A stretch of 5,869 nt of DNA from Clostridia bacterium (GCA_017547995.1 JAFYNW010000134.1:1-5869); one strand, 5' to 3'; counted from the first letter of the stretch, positions 1 to 5,869 are shown. Translations and numbers: made by a program. The notes: generated by a model from the letters alone, not told the origin.

Positions 1-1
1 C

Positions 2-319
2 ACACCATTCAACGTTAATATGACTCCTGGCTCCGGTACAACAGACGTTGGTGATGCTTCTTACTGCACACCTACAGCACAGTGCCACATGGCTACACAG
101 ATTATGGGTACACCAGGTCATAACTGGCTCCTCACAGGTCAGGGCAAGACAACTTATGCTCACAAGTCTATGCTTAATGTTGCAAAGGCTATGGCTCTTG
201 CAGGCGCATATGCGGCTCATGATCCAGAAGCTATCAAGAGAGCAAGAGAAGAATTCCTTACAATCAACGGCGGCAAGTATGAATGCCCATTGCCAATGGA
301 CGTACCACCACTTAAGTAA
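2..319 (+). CDS. AbgB-like M20 family amidohydrolase, 3' end only
   Basis: This is the last 105 codons of a gene whose start lies before the window; the frame is open from base 2 and ends at TAA 317-319. It is the C-terminal part of a zinc-type M20 peptidase/amidohydrolase of the aminobenzoyl-glutamate hydrolase subunit B (AbgB) type. The support is its close match to the complete downstream gene: by hand alignment from the shared TDVGD motif, about 52 of 71 residues are identical, and fragment residue 1 lines up with residue 368 of that protein. Shared blocks are TDVGD, SYCTPTAQ, GTPGH, TGQG, YAHK and KAMALAG. The His of YAHK (fragment residue 54) is the likely C-terminal metal ligand by family analogy. 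Its stop is 16 bases before the next start, so the two are probably co-transcribed. Substrate cannot be read from this part. Confidence 0.88.
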   Translation, partial: TPFNVNMTPGSGTTDVGDASYCTPTAQCHMATQIMGTPGHNWLLTGQGKTTYAHKSMLNVAKAMALAGAYAAHDPEAIKRAREEFLTINGGKYECPLPMDVPPLK

Positions 320-335
320 TACGAGGGTATAGAAA

Positions 336-1757
336 ATGAACAAGAGAAATTTCGTTTGTGATTATATTGAAAATAACAGAGATATCTTTATCAATGCAGC
401 TGACGCAGTCTGGGGATTTGCTGAACCTGGTATGGCTGAATATAAGTCTGCTGAATACCTTGAAAAGGTATGCGAAGAAAACGGCTTTAAGGTTACAAAG
501 GGTGTAGCTGAAATCCCAACAGCTTTCGTGGCTGAATGGGGTGAAGGCCATCCAATCATCGGTTTCCTTGCTGAATACGATGCGCTTCCTGGTCTTTCTC
601 AGGAAGGCTGCTGCAACGTACATAAGCCACTTGACGAAGCTAATACAGCATACGGTCATGGTTGCGGTCACCATCTCCTTGGTGCAGGCGCAATGGCAGG
701 TGCATTTGGTCTCAAGGCATATCTTGAACAGAATAACATCAAGGGTACAGTAAGATATTACGGCTGCCCAGGTGAAGAATATGGCTCAGGTAAGGCGTTT
801 ATGGCTCGTGAAGGCCTCTTTGATGACGTTGACGCATGCTTCACATGGCATCCTGGTGATGGCAATGAAATCGTAACAGGCGGCAGCCTTGCTTGCTACA
901 GCATTTTCTTCAAGTTTACTGGTAAGACAGCTCACGCGGCAGGCGCTCCACATATGGGCCGTTCTGCACTCGATGCTTGTGAACTTATGAACGTTGGCGT
1001 TAACTATCTTCGTGAACACGTTATCCCTGAAGCACGTATGCATTATGCATACACAGACGTTGGTGGCATTGCTCCAAACGTTGTTCAGGACCACGCAGGT
1101 CTTCATTACTTCGTAAGAGCACCTCGCGTTGCTGACATGATGGCTATTCTTGAAAGAATCAAGGATATCGCTAAGGGTGCTGCTCTTATGACAGGCACAA
1201 CTGTTCAGGATATCACACACGAAGCACTTTCTGACTTTGTTCCAAATGATACACTCAACGTTATGGCTCATAAGGCCCTTACAGAAGTAGGTCTTTACGA
1301 CCTTGACGAAAATGATATCGAAATGGCTAAGAAGTACAGAGAAGCTGTTTCCGATGAAGAAGTTATGAACTCTGTAAGAGAATTCAAGAGAAAGTACGGC
1401 AAGGATATTCCTGCTGACTTGTTCAACAGAGAAATCGCTCCACTCGTAAAGGTAGAGCTTGCTTCCAAGGGCTCCACAGACGTGGGCGACACATCCTACT
1501 GCACACCAACAGCTCAGTTCCACGTTGCAACTCAGATTCTCGGCACACCAGGTCACTCCTGGAAGATTACAGGTCAGGGCGTTACAAGCTATGCTCACAA
1601 GGGTATGCTTACAGCTGGTAAGGCTATGGCTCTTGCTGGTATCTACGCTCTTGAAGATCCAGAACTCTGCAAGAAGGCAAGAGAAGAACTTGATGCAAAG
1701 ACAAACGGCGGCTACAAGTGCCCAATGCCTGCAGATCTCAAGCCAACAATCGGTTAA
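336..1757 (+). CDS. AbgB-like M20 family metallo-amidohydrolase, complete
   Basis: A complete 473-aa cytoplasmic protein with no signal peptide or membrane segment, close in length to E. coli AbgB (about 480 aa). M20 amidohydrolases use a two-metal centre to cleave an amide bond, typically releasing an amino acid from an acylated or aminobenzoylated conjugate. Visible family motifs, in order: LAEYDALPG (78-86); GHGCGHHLLGAG (107-118) with probable metal ligands C110 and H112; PGEEYGSGKA (145-154) with the catalytic and metal Glu pair E147/E148; TWHPGD (170-175) with H172; the dimerisation (lid) domain starting near FTGKTAHAAGAPHMGRSALDA (194-214); GSTDVGDTSYCTPT (379-392); and YAHKGM (419-424), where H421 is the likely last ligand. 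Ligand assignments are inferred by analogy. The start is supported by GAGGG at 323-327, eight bases upstream. The gene is a tandem paralogue of the truncated gene before it. AbgB is the best family label, but p-aminobenzoyl-glutamate as substrate is unproven; other N-acyl amino acids or dipeptides are possible. Confidence 0.92.
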   Translation: MNKRNFVCDYIENNRDIFINAADAVWGFAEPGMAEYKSAEYLEKVCEENGFKVTKGVAEIPTAFVAEWGEGHPIIGFLAEYDALPGLSQEGCCNVHKPLDEANTAYGHGCGHHLLGAGAMAGAFGLKAYLEQNNIKGTVRYYGCPGEEYGSGKAFMAREGLFDDVDACFTWHPGDGNEIVTGGSLACYSIFFKFTGKTAHAAGAPHMGRSALDACELMNVGVNYLREHVIPEARMHYAYTDVGGIAPNVVQDHAGLHYFVRAPRVADMMAILERIKDIAKGAALMTGTTVQDITHEALSDFVPNDTLNVMAHKALTEVGLYDLDENDIEMAKKYREAVSDEEVMNSVREFKRKYGKDIPADLFNREIAPLVKVELASKGSTDVGDTSYCTPTAQFHVATQILGTPGHSWKITGQGVTSYAHKGMLTAGKAMALAGIYALEDPELCKKAREELDAKTNGGYKCPMPADLKPTIG

Positions 1758-1766
1758 TTGATTGAC

Positions 1767-1772
1767 AAGGAG
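1767..1772 (+). promoter_or_regulatory. Ribosome binding site fixing the nitroreductase start
   Basis: AAGGAG lies seven bases before ATG 1780. An in-frame TTG at 1762 would add six residues, but it would place this Shine-Dalgarno sequence inside the coding region and has no good site of its own, so ATG 1780 is preferred. Confidence 0.85.
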
Positions 1773-1779
1773 ATATACT

Positions 1780-2304
1780 ATGAACGATATTATTAAGAAC
1801 ATAATCGAAAGAAGAAGCTGCAAGAAGTATAAGGCTGATGCAGTTCCACAGGAAATCATTGAACAGATTATCGAAGCTGGCTTGTTTGCGGCAAGCGGTC
1901 AGGGCAAGCAGTCTCCTGTAATTCTCGCTGTATCCGATAAGGAAACACGTGATAAGATTGCGGCTATCAATACAAAGTATCATCCATTGCATCCGGATGA
2001 TCCATTCTATGGTGCTCCTGTTGTGCTCGTTGTTCTTGCTCCAAAGGAAATCGGCACAGGCGTTCACGATGGCAGCCTTGTAATTGGCAATATGATGCTT
2101 GCTGCTCATTCTCTTGATATCGGCTCCTGCTGGATTCACAGAGCTAAGGAAACTTTCGAGGATGAAGAAGGTAAGGAAATTCTCAAGAAGGCAGGTCTTG
2201 AAGGTGAATACGTTGGCGTAGGTAACTGCATCATCGGTTACTCCGAAGTGCCAAATCCACCGGTAATTCCAAGAAAAGAAAATCGCGTTTACAGAGTATA
2301 TTAG
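1780..2304 (+). CDS. Nitroreductase family protein (FMN-dependent oxidoreductase)
   Basis: A 174-aa cytoplasmic protein of the short nitroreductase family. Members bind FMN, usually as homodimers, and reduce nitroaromatics, quinones, flavins or unsaturated substrates with NAD(P)H; the physiological substrate is often unknown. Family marks: the N-terminal IIKNIIERRSCKKYK segment (4-18), matching the usual RRSxRxF/Y FMN-phosphate-binding stretch; AASGQGKQSP (37-46), the second FMN-contacting loop; GAPVVLVVLAP (78-88); the central helix block GSLVIGNMMLAAHSLDIGSCWIH (98-120, with the usual A/N...LAA.SLGIGSCWI pattern); and the C-terminal GYSEVPNPPVIPRKENRVYRVY region (153-174). Length is typical of the small members. 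It starts 22 bases after the M20 gene and ends just before a terminator, so it is probably the last gene of that operon. A role linked to aminobenzoyl or other aromatic substrates of the M20 proteins is only a guess. Confidence 0.9.
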   Translation: MNDIIKNIIERRSCKKYKADAVPQEIIEQIIEAGLFAASGQGKQSPVILAVSDKETRDKIAAINTKYHPLHPDDPFYGAPVVLVVLAPKEIGTGVHDGSLVIGNMMLAAHSLDIGSCWIHRAKETFEDEEGKEILKKAGLEGEYVGVGNCIIGYSEVPNPPVIPRKENRVYRVY

Positions 2305-2311
2305 TCATAAT

Positions 2312-2344
2312 AAAAAACACCTCATCGATTGATGAGGTGTTTTT
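2312..2344. terminator. Bidirectional intrinsic terminator between convergent genes
   Basis: CACCTCATC (2318-2326) and GATGAGGTG (2331-2339) form a 9-bp stem around a four-base GATT loop. Flanking A (2313-2317) and T (2340-2344) tracts extend pairing to 14 bp. The T-tract ends transcripts from the nitroreductase side, and the A-tract reads as a U-tract for transcripts coming from murC. It starts 7 bases after the nitroreductase stop and ends 13 bases before the murC stop codon, so it likely serves both genes. Confidence 0.93.
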
Positions 2345-2357
2345 AAATTCATAGTTT

Positions 2358-3719
2358 TTACAAAAGATCAGATATTTTATATACGTCGCCTGCGCCCATT
2401 GTGAGGATGATGTCGCCTTCATTGGCAATATCTCTGACAAAGCAAGCAATTTCATCAAAAGTCTTGAAGAAATGAGCGTTTGGAATCTTTTCGGCAAGCT
2501 GAGCGGAGGACGTGTTGTTTACGTTGATTTCACGTGCGGCAAAAATTTCTGCAAGCACAACGATATCTGCGTGGGAGAGAGCTTCTACGAATTCGTTGAA
2601 GAGAGATTCTGTTCTTGTGTATGTATGAGGCTGGAAAATGCAGATAGTCTTGCCTTCGCTCATAGCATCAGCCGCTTTGAGCGCGGAAACAATTTCGTTT
2701 GGATGATGAGCGTAGTCGTCAAATACACGCGCGCGGTTGCAAGTTGTCTTGTATTCCATACGTCTGCCCACACCTGTGTAGCTCTGAATACCCTTCTTGA
2801 AGGATTCACCGTCCACACCAAGATGAATTGCAACGGCAGCACTTGCAAGTGCATTCAATACGTTGAATCTGCCTGGTACGGAAAGCTTCACGTCGCAGTA
2901 ATGGTTACCCTTGTGATAGATGGAGAAGCCAAAGAAGCCGTTGCTGTCCTTGACAAAATCAGCATATACGTCTGCAGAATTGGAAAGACCGAAAGTGATT
3001 ACGTTGCGGTCTGTGTTTTCAATAACGCGTCTTGTGTTTTCATCGTCATAGTTTGCAACGACAACACCATCGTCAGGTACCTGATTTGCAAAATGTCTGA
3101 AAGATTCGATAATATCGTCAAGACCCGTGAAAAAGTCAAGATGATCGACGTCTACGTTGAGAATTACGGCGATAGTAGGGGAGAATTTGTGGTAGGAATT
3201 CTTATATTCACAAGCTTCTGCAACAAAAAGGTCTCTGCCGCCGATACGCATACTGCCGCCGATAGAAGCAAGCTCGCCGCCTACCATAATCGTAGGGTCA
3301 AGGTCGGACTTGAGGGCGAAAGTAGAAATCATGGAAGTAGTGGAAGTCTTACCATGTGTGCCGGCAACGCAGACTACGTTTTTATAGTCGTTCATAAGAA
3401 CGCCCCACGCATCAGCTCTTTCGATGATAGGAATATTGTTTTCAAAACAATGCTGGACTTCGCAGTTGTTGTCAGGAATGGCGGCAGTTCTGATTACGAA
3501 GTCAACACCCTTCATATTTGCAGCATCGTGACCGATATAAGTTTTGATGCCCTTGCTTTCAAGCATGGCAAGAGCAGGGGAGTCACTTCTGTCGGAGCCA
3601 TGTACGTTACAGCCAAGGTCCTTGAGAACGATAGCAAGGGAACGCATGGAAATGCCGCCGATGCCGATAAGATATACGTTAAGCTTATTATTTATAACAT
3701 CACGCAAGGTAATATTCAT
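2358..3719 (-). CDS. murC: UDP-N-acetylmuramate--L-alanine ligase
   Basis: A complete 453-aa cytoplasmic Mur ligase that joins L-alanine to UDP-N-acetylmuramate using ATP, the first peptide-adding step of peptidoglycan synthesis. Three domains are visible. The N-terminal UDP-binding Rossmann fold has GIGGISM (19-25) and GSDRSDSP (41-48). The central ATPase domain has the P-loop AGTHGKTSTT (119-128), AEACEYKNS (167-175) and NVDVDHLDFF (188-197). The C-terminal domain has GVGRRMEYK (316-324), DDYAHHPNEI (334-343), FQPHTYTRT (362-370) and MGAGD (441-445). GIGGISM, EACEYKNS and the DDYAHHP/QPHTYTRT pair distinguish MurC from MurD, MurE and MurF. Length is between that of B. subtilis (about 432) and E. 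coli (about 491). The ATG at 3719 is chosen because GGAGGA precedes it by five bases; the open frame continues 43 codons upstream but is AT-rich and lacks a binding site. It stands alone, facing the nitroreductase and divergent from asnS, not in a mur/fts cluster. Confidence 0.97.
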   Translation of the reverse strand: MNITLRDVINNKLNVYLIGIGGISMRSLAIVLKDLGCNVHGSDRSDSPALAMLESKGIKTYIGHDAANMKGVDFVIRTAAIPDNNCEVQHCFENNIPIIERADAWGVLMNDYKNVVCVAGTHGKTSTTSMISTFALKSDLDPTIMVGGELASIGGSMRIGGRDLFVAEACEYKNSYHKFSPTIAVILNVDVDHLDFFTGLDDIIESFRHFANQVPDDGVVVANYDDENTRRVIENTDRNVITFGLSNSADVYADFVKDSNGFFGFSIYHKGNHYCDVKLSVPGRFNVLNALASAAVAIHLGVDGESFKKGIQSYTGVGRRMEYKTTCNRARVFDDYAHHPNEIVSALKAADAMSEGKTICIFQPHTYTRTESLFNEFVEALSHADIVVLAEIFAAREINVNNTSSAQLAEKIPNAHFFKTFDEIACFVRDIANEGDIILTMGAGDVYKISDLL

Positions 3720-3724
3720 TATTA

Positions 3725-3730
3725 TCCTCC
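3725..3730 (-). promoter_or_regulatory. Ribosome binding site fixing the murC start
   Basis: The minus strand reads GGAGGA here, five bases before ATG 3719. It is a near-perfect Shine-Dalgarno sequence and argues against the 43-residue N-terminal extension that the open frame would allow. Confidence 0.88.
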
Positions 3731-3761
3731 AGCTAAAATCAAAAATATGGATGTATACAAG

Positions 3762-3775
3762 TATATTATAATATA
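3762..3775. repeat. 14-bp perfect palindrome over the candidate murC -10
   Basis: TATATTATAATATA is its own reverse complement. It covers the putative murC -10 box and also carries TATAAT on the plus strand at 3767-3772. It consists only of A and T, so chance is a serious alternative to an operator. Confidence 0.5.
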
Positions 3776-3793
3776 TAATTATGAAAATATAAA
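3765..3793 (-). promoter_or_regulatory. Candidate murC promoter
   Basis: On the minus strand, TATAAT (3770-3765) is a perfect -10 box, preceded at a 17-base spacer by TTTATA (3793-3788), which matches four of six positions of the -35 consensus. This would start transcription near 3758, leaving a leader of about 40 bases. The region is so AT-rich that chance matches are likely; several other -10-like hexamers lie nearby. Confidence 0.4.
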
Positions 3794-3877
3794 GTATAAT
3801 ATTTGTATAAAACGAAAAAATTAAAATAATTATTAAAAAATGTAGCACAATCAGTGGACAAAACTTACTTTTTGTGA

Positions 3878-3891
3878 TACATTATAATGTA
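3878..3891. repeat. 14-bp perfect palindrome over the candidate asnS -10
   Basis: TACATTATAATGTA is a perfect inverted repeat with the candidate -10 hexamer inside it, a placement expected for a repressor site. The centre lies 19 bases from the centre of the next palindrome. The regulator is unknown. Confidence 0.6.
3883..3888 (+). promoter_or_regulatory. Candidate asnS -10 box
   Basis: TATAAT is a perfect -10 hexamer about 100 bases before the asnS start. No good -35 sits at 16-18 bases; TGGACA at 3855-3860 is a good hexamer but is 22 bases away. Alternatives are TATAGT (3897-3902) behind TTGTGA (3872-3877) at a 19-base spacer, and TACAAT (3953-3958) without a clear -35. The promoter position is therefore uncertain. 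Confidence 0.35.
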
Positions 3892-3893
3892 GT

Positions 3894-3913
3894 ACTTATA
3901 GTATACTATAAGT
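3894..3913. repeat. 20-bp perfect palindrome upstream of asnS
   Basis: ACTTATAGTATACTATAAGT is its own reverse complement over all 20 bases. It begins just after the candidate -10, so it would lie at or near the transcription start. It could be an operator for a dimeric regulator or, in RNA, an 8-bp hairpin with a four-base loop at the 5' end of the message. It is not followed by a U-run, so it is not a terminator. Confidence 0.75.
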
Positions 3914-3923
3914 CTGCCCAAAA

Positions 3924-3941
3924 TGCAAATATCTATTTGCA
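3924..3941. repeat. 18-bp inverted repeat upstream of asnS
   Basis: TGCAAATA and TATTTGCA flank a two-base TC centre. This is the third dyad in 64 bases and has a different half-site from the previous two. As RNA it would form a 7-bp stem with an ATCT loop, followed by A rather than U, so it is not a plus-strand terminator. Confidence 0.65.
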
Positions 3942-3986
3942 AAAAAGTGTCATACAATATTTTTAAATAGAAAGAAGGCGAAAAAA

Positions 3987-5381
3987 ATGGTTCATGTAAC
4001 CGTAAAGGAACTTACACTTAACGGTAGTGAGTTCATTGGCAAGGAAGTCCTTATCAAGGGTTGGGTCAGAACAACTCGTGACGTTAAGGCATGTGTTTTT
4101 GTAGAAGTAAACGATGGTTCGATCATCAAGAATGTTCAGGTGGTCGCTAATAATGATACAGACGTATATAATGTTGCAAACAGCCTCAATCTTGGCTCCG
4201 CTATCATTGTAAAGGGTGTAGTTGCTCAGTCTCCAAACGGCAAGCAGAACGAAATCGTAGCAACTGAAATCGTTCTCGAAGGTGACTGTCCTTCCGACTA
4301 TCCACTTCAGAAGAAGCGCCACAGCGTAGAATATCTTCGTACAATCGGTCACCTCAGACCAAGAACAAATCTTTTCAGCGCAGCATTCAGAATCCGCTCT
4401 GTAGCAGCTTTTGCTCTTCACAAGTTCTTCAATGAAAGAGGCTTCATTTACTGTAACTCTCCTATCATCACAACAAGTGACGCAGAAGGTGCAGGCGCAA
4501 TGTTCCAGGCAACAACATTGCCTATGAACAACGTTCCAAAGACAGATAAGGGCGAAGTAAACTATAAGGAAGACTTCTTCGGCAAGGCTTCTTATCTTAC
4601 AGTTTCCGGTCAGCTCGAAGCTGAAATCTTTGCTCAGGCTTTTGCAAAGACATATACATTCGGTCCAACATTCCGCGCAGAAAACTCCAACACATCAAGA
4701 CACGCTGCTGAATTCTGGATGGTAGAGCCAGAAATCGCATTTGCTGATCTTACAGATGATATGGACCTCATGGAAGAAATGATCAAGGAATGTGTAAAGT
4801 ACGTTCTTGAACAGTGTGGTCCTGAACTCGAATTCCTTAACAACTTTGTTGAAAAGGGCCTTATCGACAGACTTACAGCTGTTGCAGAAGGTGATACATT
4901 CGTAAGACTCACATACACAGAAGCTATCGAAATTCTCCAGTCTGTTAAGGACAGATTCGAAAACCAGGATATTTACTGGGGCTGTGACCTTCAGAGTGAA
5001 CACGAAAGATACATCACAGAACAGCACTTCAAGAAGCCTGTATTCCTTATCAACTATCCAAAGGAAATCAAGTCCTTCTACATGCGTCTTAATGATGACG
5101 GCAAGACTGTTGCAGCTTGTGATATGCTCGTTCCAGGTATCGGCGAACTTATCGGCGGCAGCCAGAGAGAAGAAAGAGAAGACGTTCTCAGAGCTCGTAT
5201 GCAGGAACTCGGCCTTAAGGAAGAAAGCTACTGGTGGTATCTTGAACTCCGTAAGTACGGCTCCACAAAGCACGCTGGCTTCGGTATCGGCTTCGAACGC
5301 TTCATCATGTACCTCACAGGTATTTCCAACATCAGAGACGTTCTTCCATTCCCAAGAACTGTTGGTACAGCTGATATTTAA
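3987..5381 (+). CDS. asnS: Asparaginyl-tRNA synthetase
   Basis: A complete 464-aa class IIb aminoacyl-tRNA synthetase, nearly the same length as E. coli AsnS (466). It attaches asparagine to tRNA-Asn in the cytoplasm as a homodimer. Residues about 18-98 form the anticodon-binding OB fold (KEVLIKGWVRTTRD at 19-32, VEVNDGS at 39-45). The catalytic core follows: motif 1 region around RIRSVAAFALHKFFNERGF (135-153), then SGQLEAEIFA (207-216), motif 2 in FRAENSNTSRHAAEFWMVEPE (229-249), and motif 3 in GFGIGFERFIMYLTGISNIRD (431-451), ending PFPRTVGTADI. The ENSNTSRHAAEFWMVEPE wording is typical of AsnRS, while AspRS differs here. ATG 3987 is supported by AGAAGG at 3973-3978, eight bases upstream. 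Having a dedicated AsnRS means tRNA-Asn can be charged directly, without relying only on Asp-tRNA amidation. The next gene follows after 21 bases. Confidence 0.98.
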   Translation: MVHVTVKELTLNGSEFIGKEVLIKGWVRTTRDVKACVFVEVNDGSIIKNVQVVANNDTDVYNVANSLNLGSAIIVKGVVAQSPNGKQNEIVATEIVLEGDCPSDYPLQKKRHSVEYLRTIGHLRPRTNLFSAAFRIRSVAAFALHKFFNERGFIYCNSPIITTSDAEGAGAMFQATTLPMNNVPKTDKGEVNYKEDFFGKASYLTVSGQLEAEIFAQAFAKTYTFGPTFRAENSNTSRHAAEFWMVEPEIAFADLTDDMDLMEEMIKECVKYVLEQCGPELEFLNNFVEKGLIDRLTAVAEGDTFVRLTYTEAIEILQSVKDRFENQDIYWGCDLQSEHERYITEQHFKKPVFLINYPKEIKSFYMRLNDDGKTVAACDMLVPGIGELIGGSQREEREDVLRARMQELGLKEESYWWYLELRKYGSTKHAGFGIGFERFIMYLTGISNIRDVLPFPRTVGTADI

Positions 5382-5387
5382 TAGCTT

Positions 5388-5398
5388 AAGGAAAAAGG
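5388..5398 (+). promoter_or_regulatory. Ribosome binding site region of coaW
   Basis: AAGGAAAAAGG offers two possible Shine-Dalgarno cores before ATG 5403: AAGGA ten bases away and AAAGG four bases away. Both are off the ideal spacing, so translation may be weaker than for asnS. Confidence 0.6.
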
Positions 5399-5402
5399 TA
5401 TA

Positions 5403-5869
5403 ATGGGTTATATTATTGGCATTGACGTCGGTGGCAGTACTACGAAAATCGTAGGCTTGCGTGACGGTGAGATTGTCAGCACTATCAACGTAAAGGCTGA
5501 CGACCCTGTTACATCGGCGTATGGCGCTTTCGGTAAGTTTCTTAACGAAAACGAATTAAAAATTTCGGACATCGATAAAGTGATGTTCACAGGTGTTGGC
5601 TCGTCTTTCCTCAAGGATGAGTTGTATGGCATCAAGTGTGAGAAGGTCGATGAATTCCTTGCTATTGGCCTTGGTGGCAAGCATCTTTCAGGTCTTGAAA
5701 ATGCTCTTATCGTAAGCATGGGCACAGGTACAGCGTTTATCAGCGTTGTCGGCGACAGCATTGCTCACGAAGGCGGTACTGGGGTAGGGGGTGGTACGCT
5801 CCTTGGCCTGGCAAACAAGATGATTGGTGTACGCACATTCGATAATATTATCGAGCTGGCTGAAAAGGG
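5403..5869 (+). CDS. coaW: Type II pantothenate kinase, 5' part, cut by window end
   Basis: The first 155 codons of a gene that continues past the window; full-length family members are about 260-280 aa. Type II pantothenate kinases (S. aureus CoaW and eukaryotic PanK fold) phosphorylate pantothenate with ATP in the first step of coenzyme A synthesis. Visible actin-like ATPase marks: GIDVGGSTTKI (6-16), the N-terminal phosphate-binding loop; TGVGSS (63-68); VDEF (82-85), where E84 lines up with the catalytic Glu of S. aureus CoaW; SMGTGTAF (105-112); and GGTGVGGGTLLGL (124-136), a family signature. These favour PanK II over general BadF/ROK-type kinases. It lies 21 bases after asnS on the same strand with no terminator between, so co-transcription is likely. 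Unlike asnS it uses several AAA, TCG and TTA codons, which fits lower expression more than transfer. Substrate is inferred from family. Confidence 0.9.
   Translation, partial: MGYIIGIDVGGSTTKIVGLRDGEIVSTINVKADDPVTSAYGAFGKFLNENELKISDIDKVMFTGVGSSFLKDELYGIKCEKVDEFLAIGLGGKHLSGLENALIVSMGTGTAFISVVGDSIAHEGGTGVGGGTLLGLANKMIGVRTFDNIIELAEK

Larger units (their letters stand above)
3720..3986. other. AT-rich divergent murC/asnS intergenic region
   Basis: These 267 bases separate the divergent murC and asnS starts. They hold the murC binding site and candidate promoter on the left, a plain A/T-rich stretch (about 3776-3845), then a candidate asnS promoter and palindromes at 3878-3891, 3894-3913 and 3924-3941. 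I see no convincing small gene. I also see no T-box riboswitch: the conserved T-box core (AGGGTGGNACCGCG-like) and a following terminator are absent, although many Bacillota aminoacyl-tRNA synthetase genes have one. Confidence 0.8.

Noticed and set aside
1762..1779. TTG start at 1762 for the nitroreductase
   Set aside because: It would put the strong AAGGAG site inside the gene; ATG 1780 has that site at ideal spacing and begins the family's usual N-terminus.
786..1859. A 357-codon minus-strand open frame opposite the M20 amidohydrolase
   Set aside because: It is in register with the sense gene, Cys- and Ser-rich without domains, and explained by avoidance of TTA, CTA and TCA in the sense gene.
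2472..3824. A 450-codon plus-strand open frame opposite murC
   Set aside because: It is register-aligned with murC, its translation resembles no family I know and is rich in Val and Cys as expected from reverse-complemented murC codons, and murC is unmistakable.
3776..3845. A small gene or RNA in the AT-rich stretch between murC and asnS
   Set aside because: No start codon with a binding site and no convincing structured element; composition is almost all A and T.
3720..3848. A 43-residue hydrophobic N-terminal extension of MurC suggesting a membrane anchor
   Set aside because: The extension is translated low-complexity AT-rich DNA with no ribosome binding site, whereas GGAGGA sits five bases before ATG 3719. 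MurC is normally soluble.
3924..3950. Intrinsic terminator or attenuator before asnS
   Set aside because: The dyad is short and AT-rich and is followed by A residues, not a T-run, on the plus strand; on the minus strand it is followed by only four T residues and then GGG.

Overview
This window reads as ordinary chromosome of an anaerobic, low-to-moderate-GC Bacillota-type bacterium. The basis is indirect: strong GGAGG-type ribosome binding sites, a type II (CoaW) pantothenate kinase, an AbgB-like M20 peptidase pair of the kind common in gut anaerobes, and a strong preference for AAG (Lys), ACA (Thr) and CCA (Pro). I cannot place it to family or genus from sequence alone.

Layout. (1) Bases 2-2304, plus strand: a probable operon of three genes. 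It holds the 3' end of an AbgB-like M20 amidohydrolase, a complete second copy of the same family (473 aa), and a short FMN-dependent nitroreductase-family protein (174 aa). Gaps are 16 and 22 bases, and each downstream gene has its own good ribosome binding site. (2) Bases 2312-2344: a 14-bp hairpin with A-tract and T-tract flanks, able to terminate transcription from both sides. (3) Bases 2358-3719, minus strand: murC (453 aa), peptidoglycan precursor synthesis, convergent with the first operon. (4) Bases 3720-3986: an AT-rich divergent intergenic region with candidate promoters and a run of perfect or near-perfect palindromes. (5) Bases 3987-5869, plus strand: asnS (464 aa), then 21 bases later the 5' part of a type II pantothenate kinase gene (coaW) that runs off the window.

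The protein genes are all recognisable housekeeping or catabolic families. The M20 pair probably removes acyl or aminobenzoyl groups from amino acids or small peptides, with the nitroreductase co-transcribed for an unknown reason. murC feeds cell wall synthesis, asnS charges tRNA-Asn, and coaW starts coenzyme A synthesis. I see no mobile element, CRISPR array, RNA gene or new defence-like system. The least explained sequence is the palindrome cluster between murC and asnS, which sits where a T-box leader might have been expected and looks more like transcription factor binding sites.
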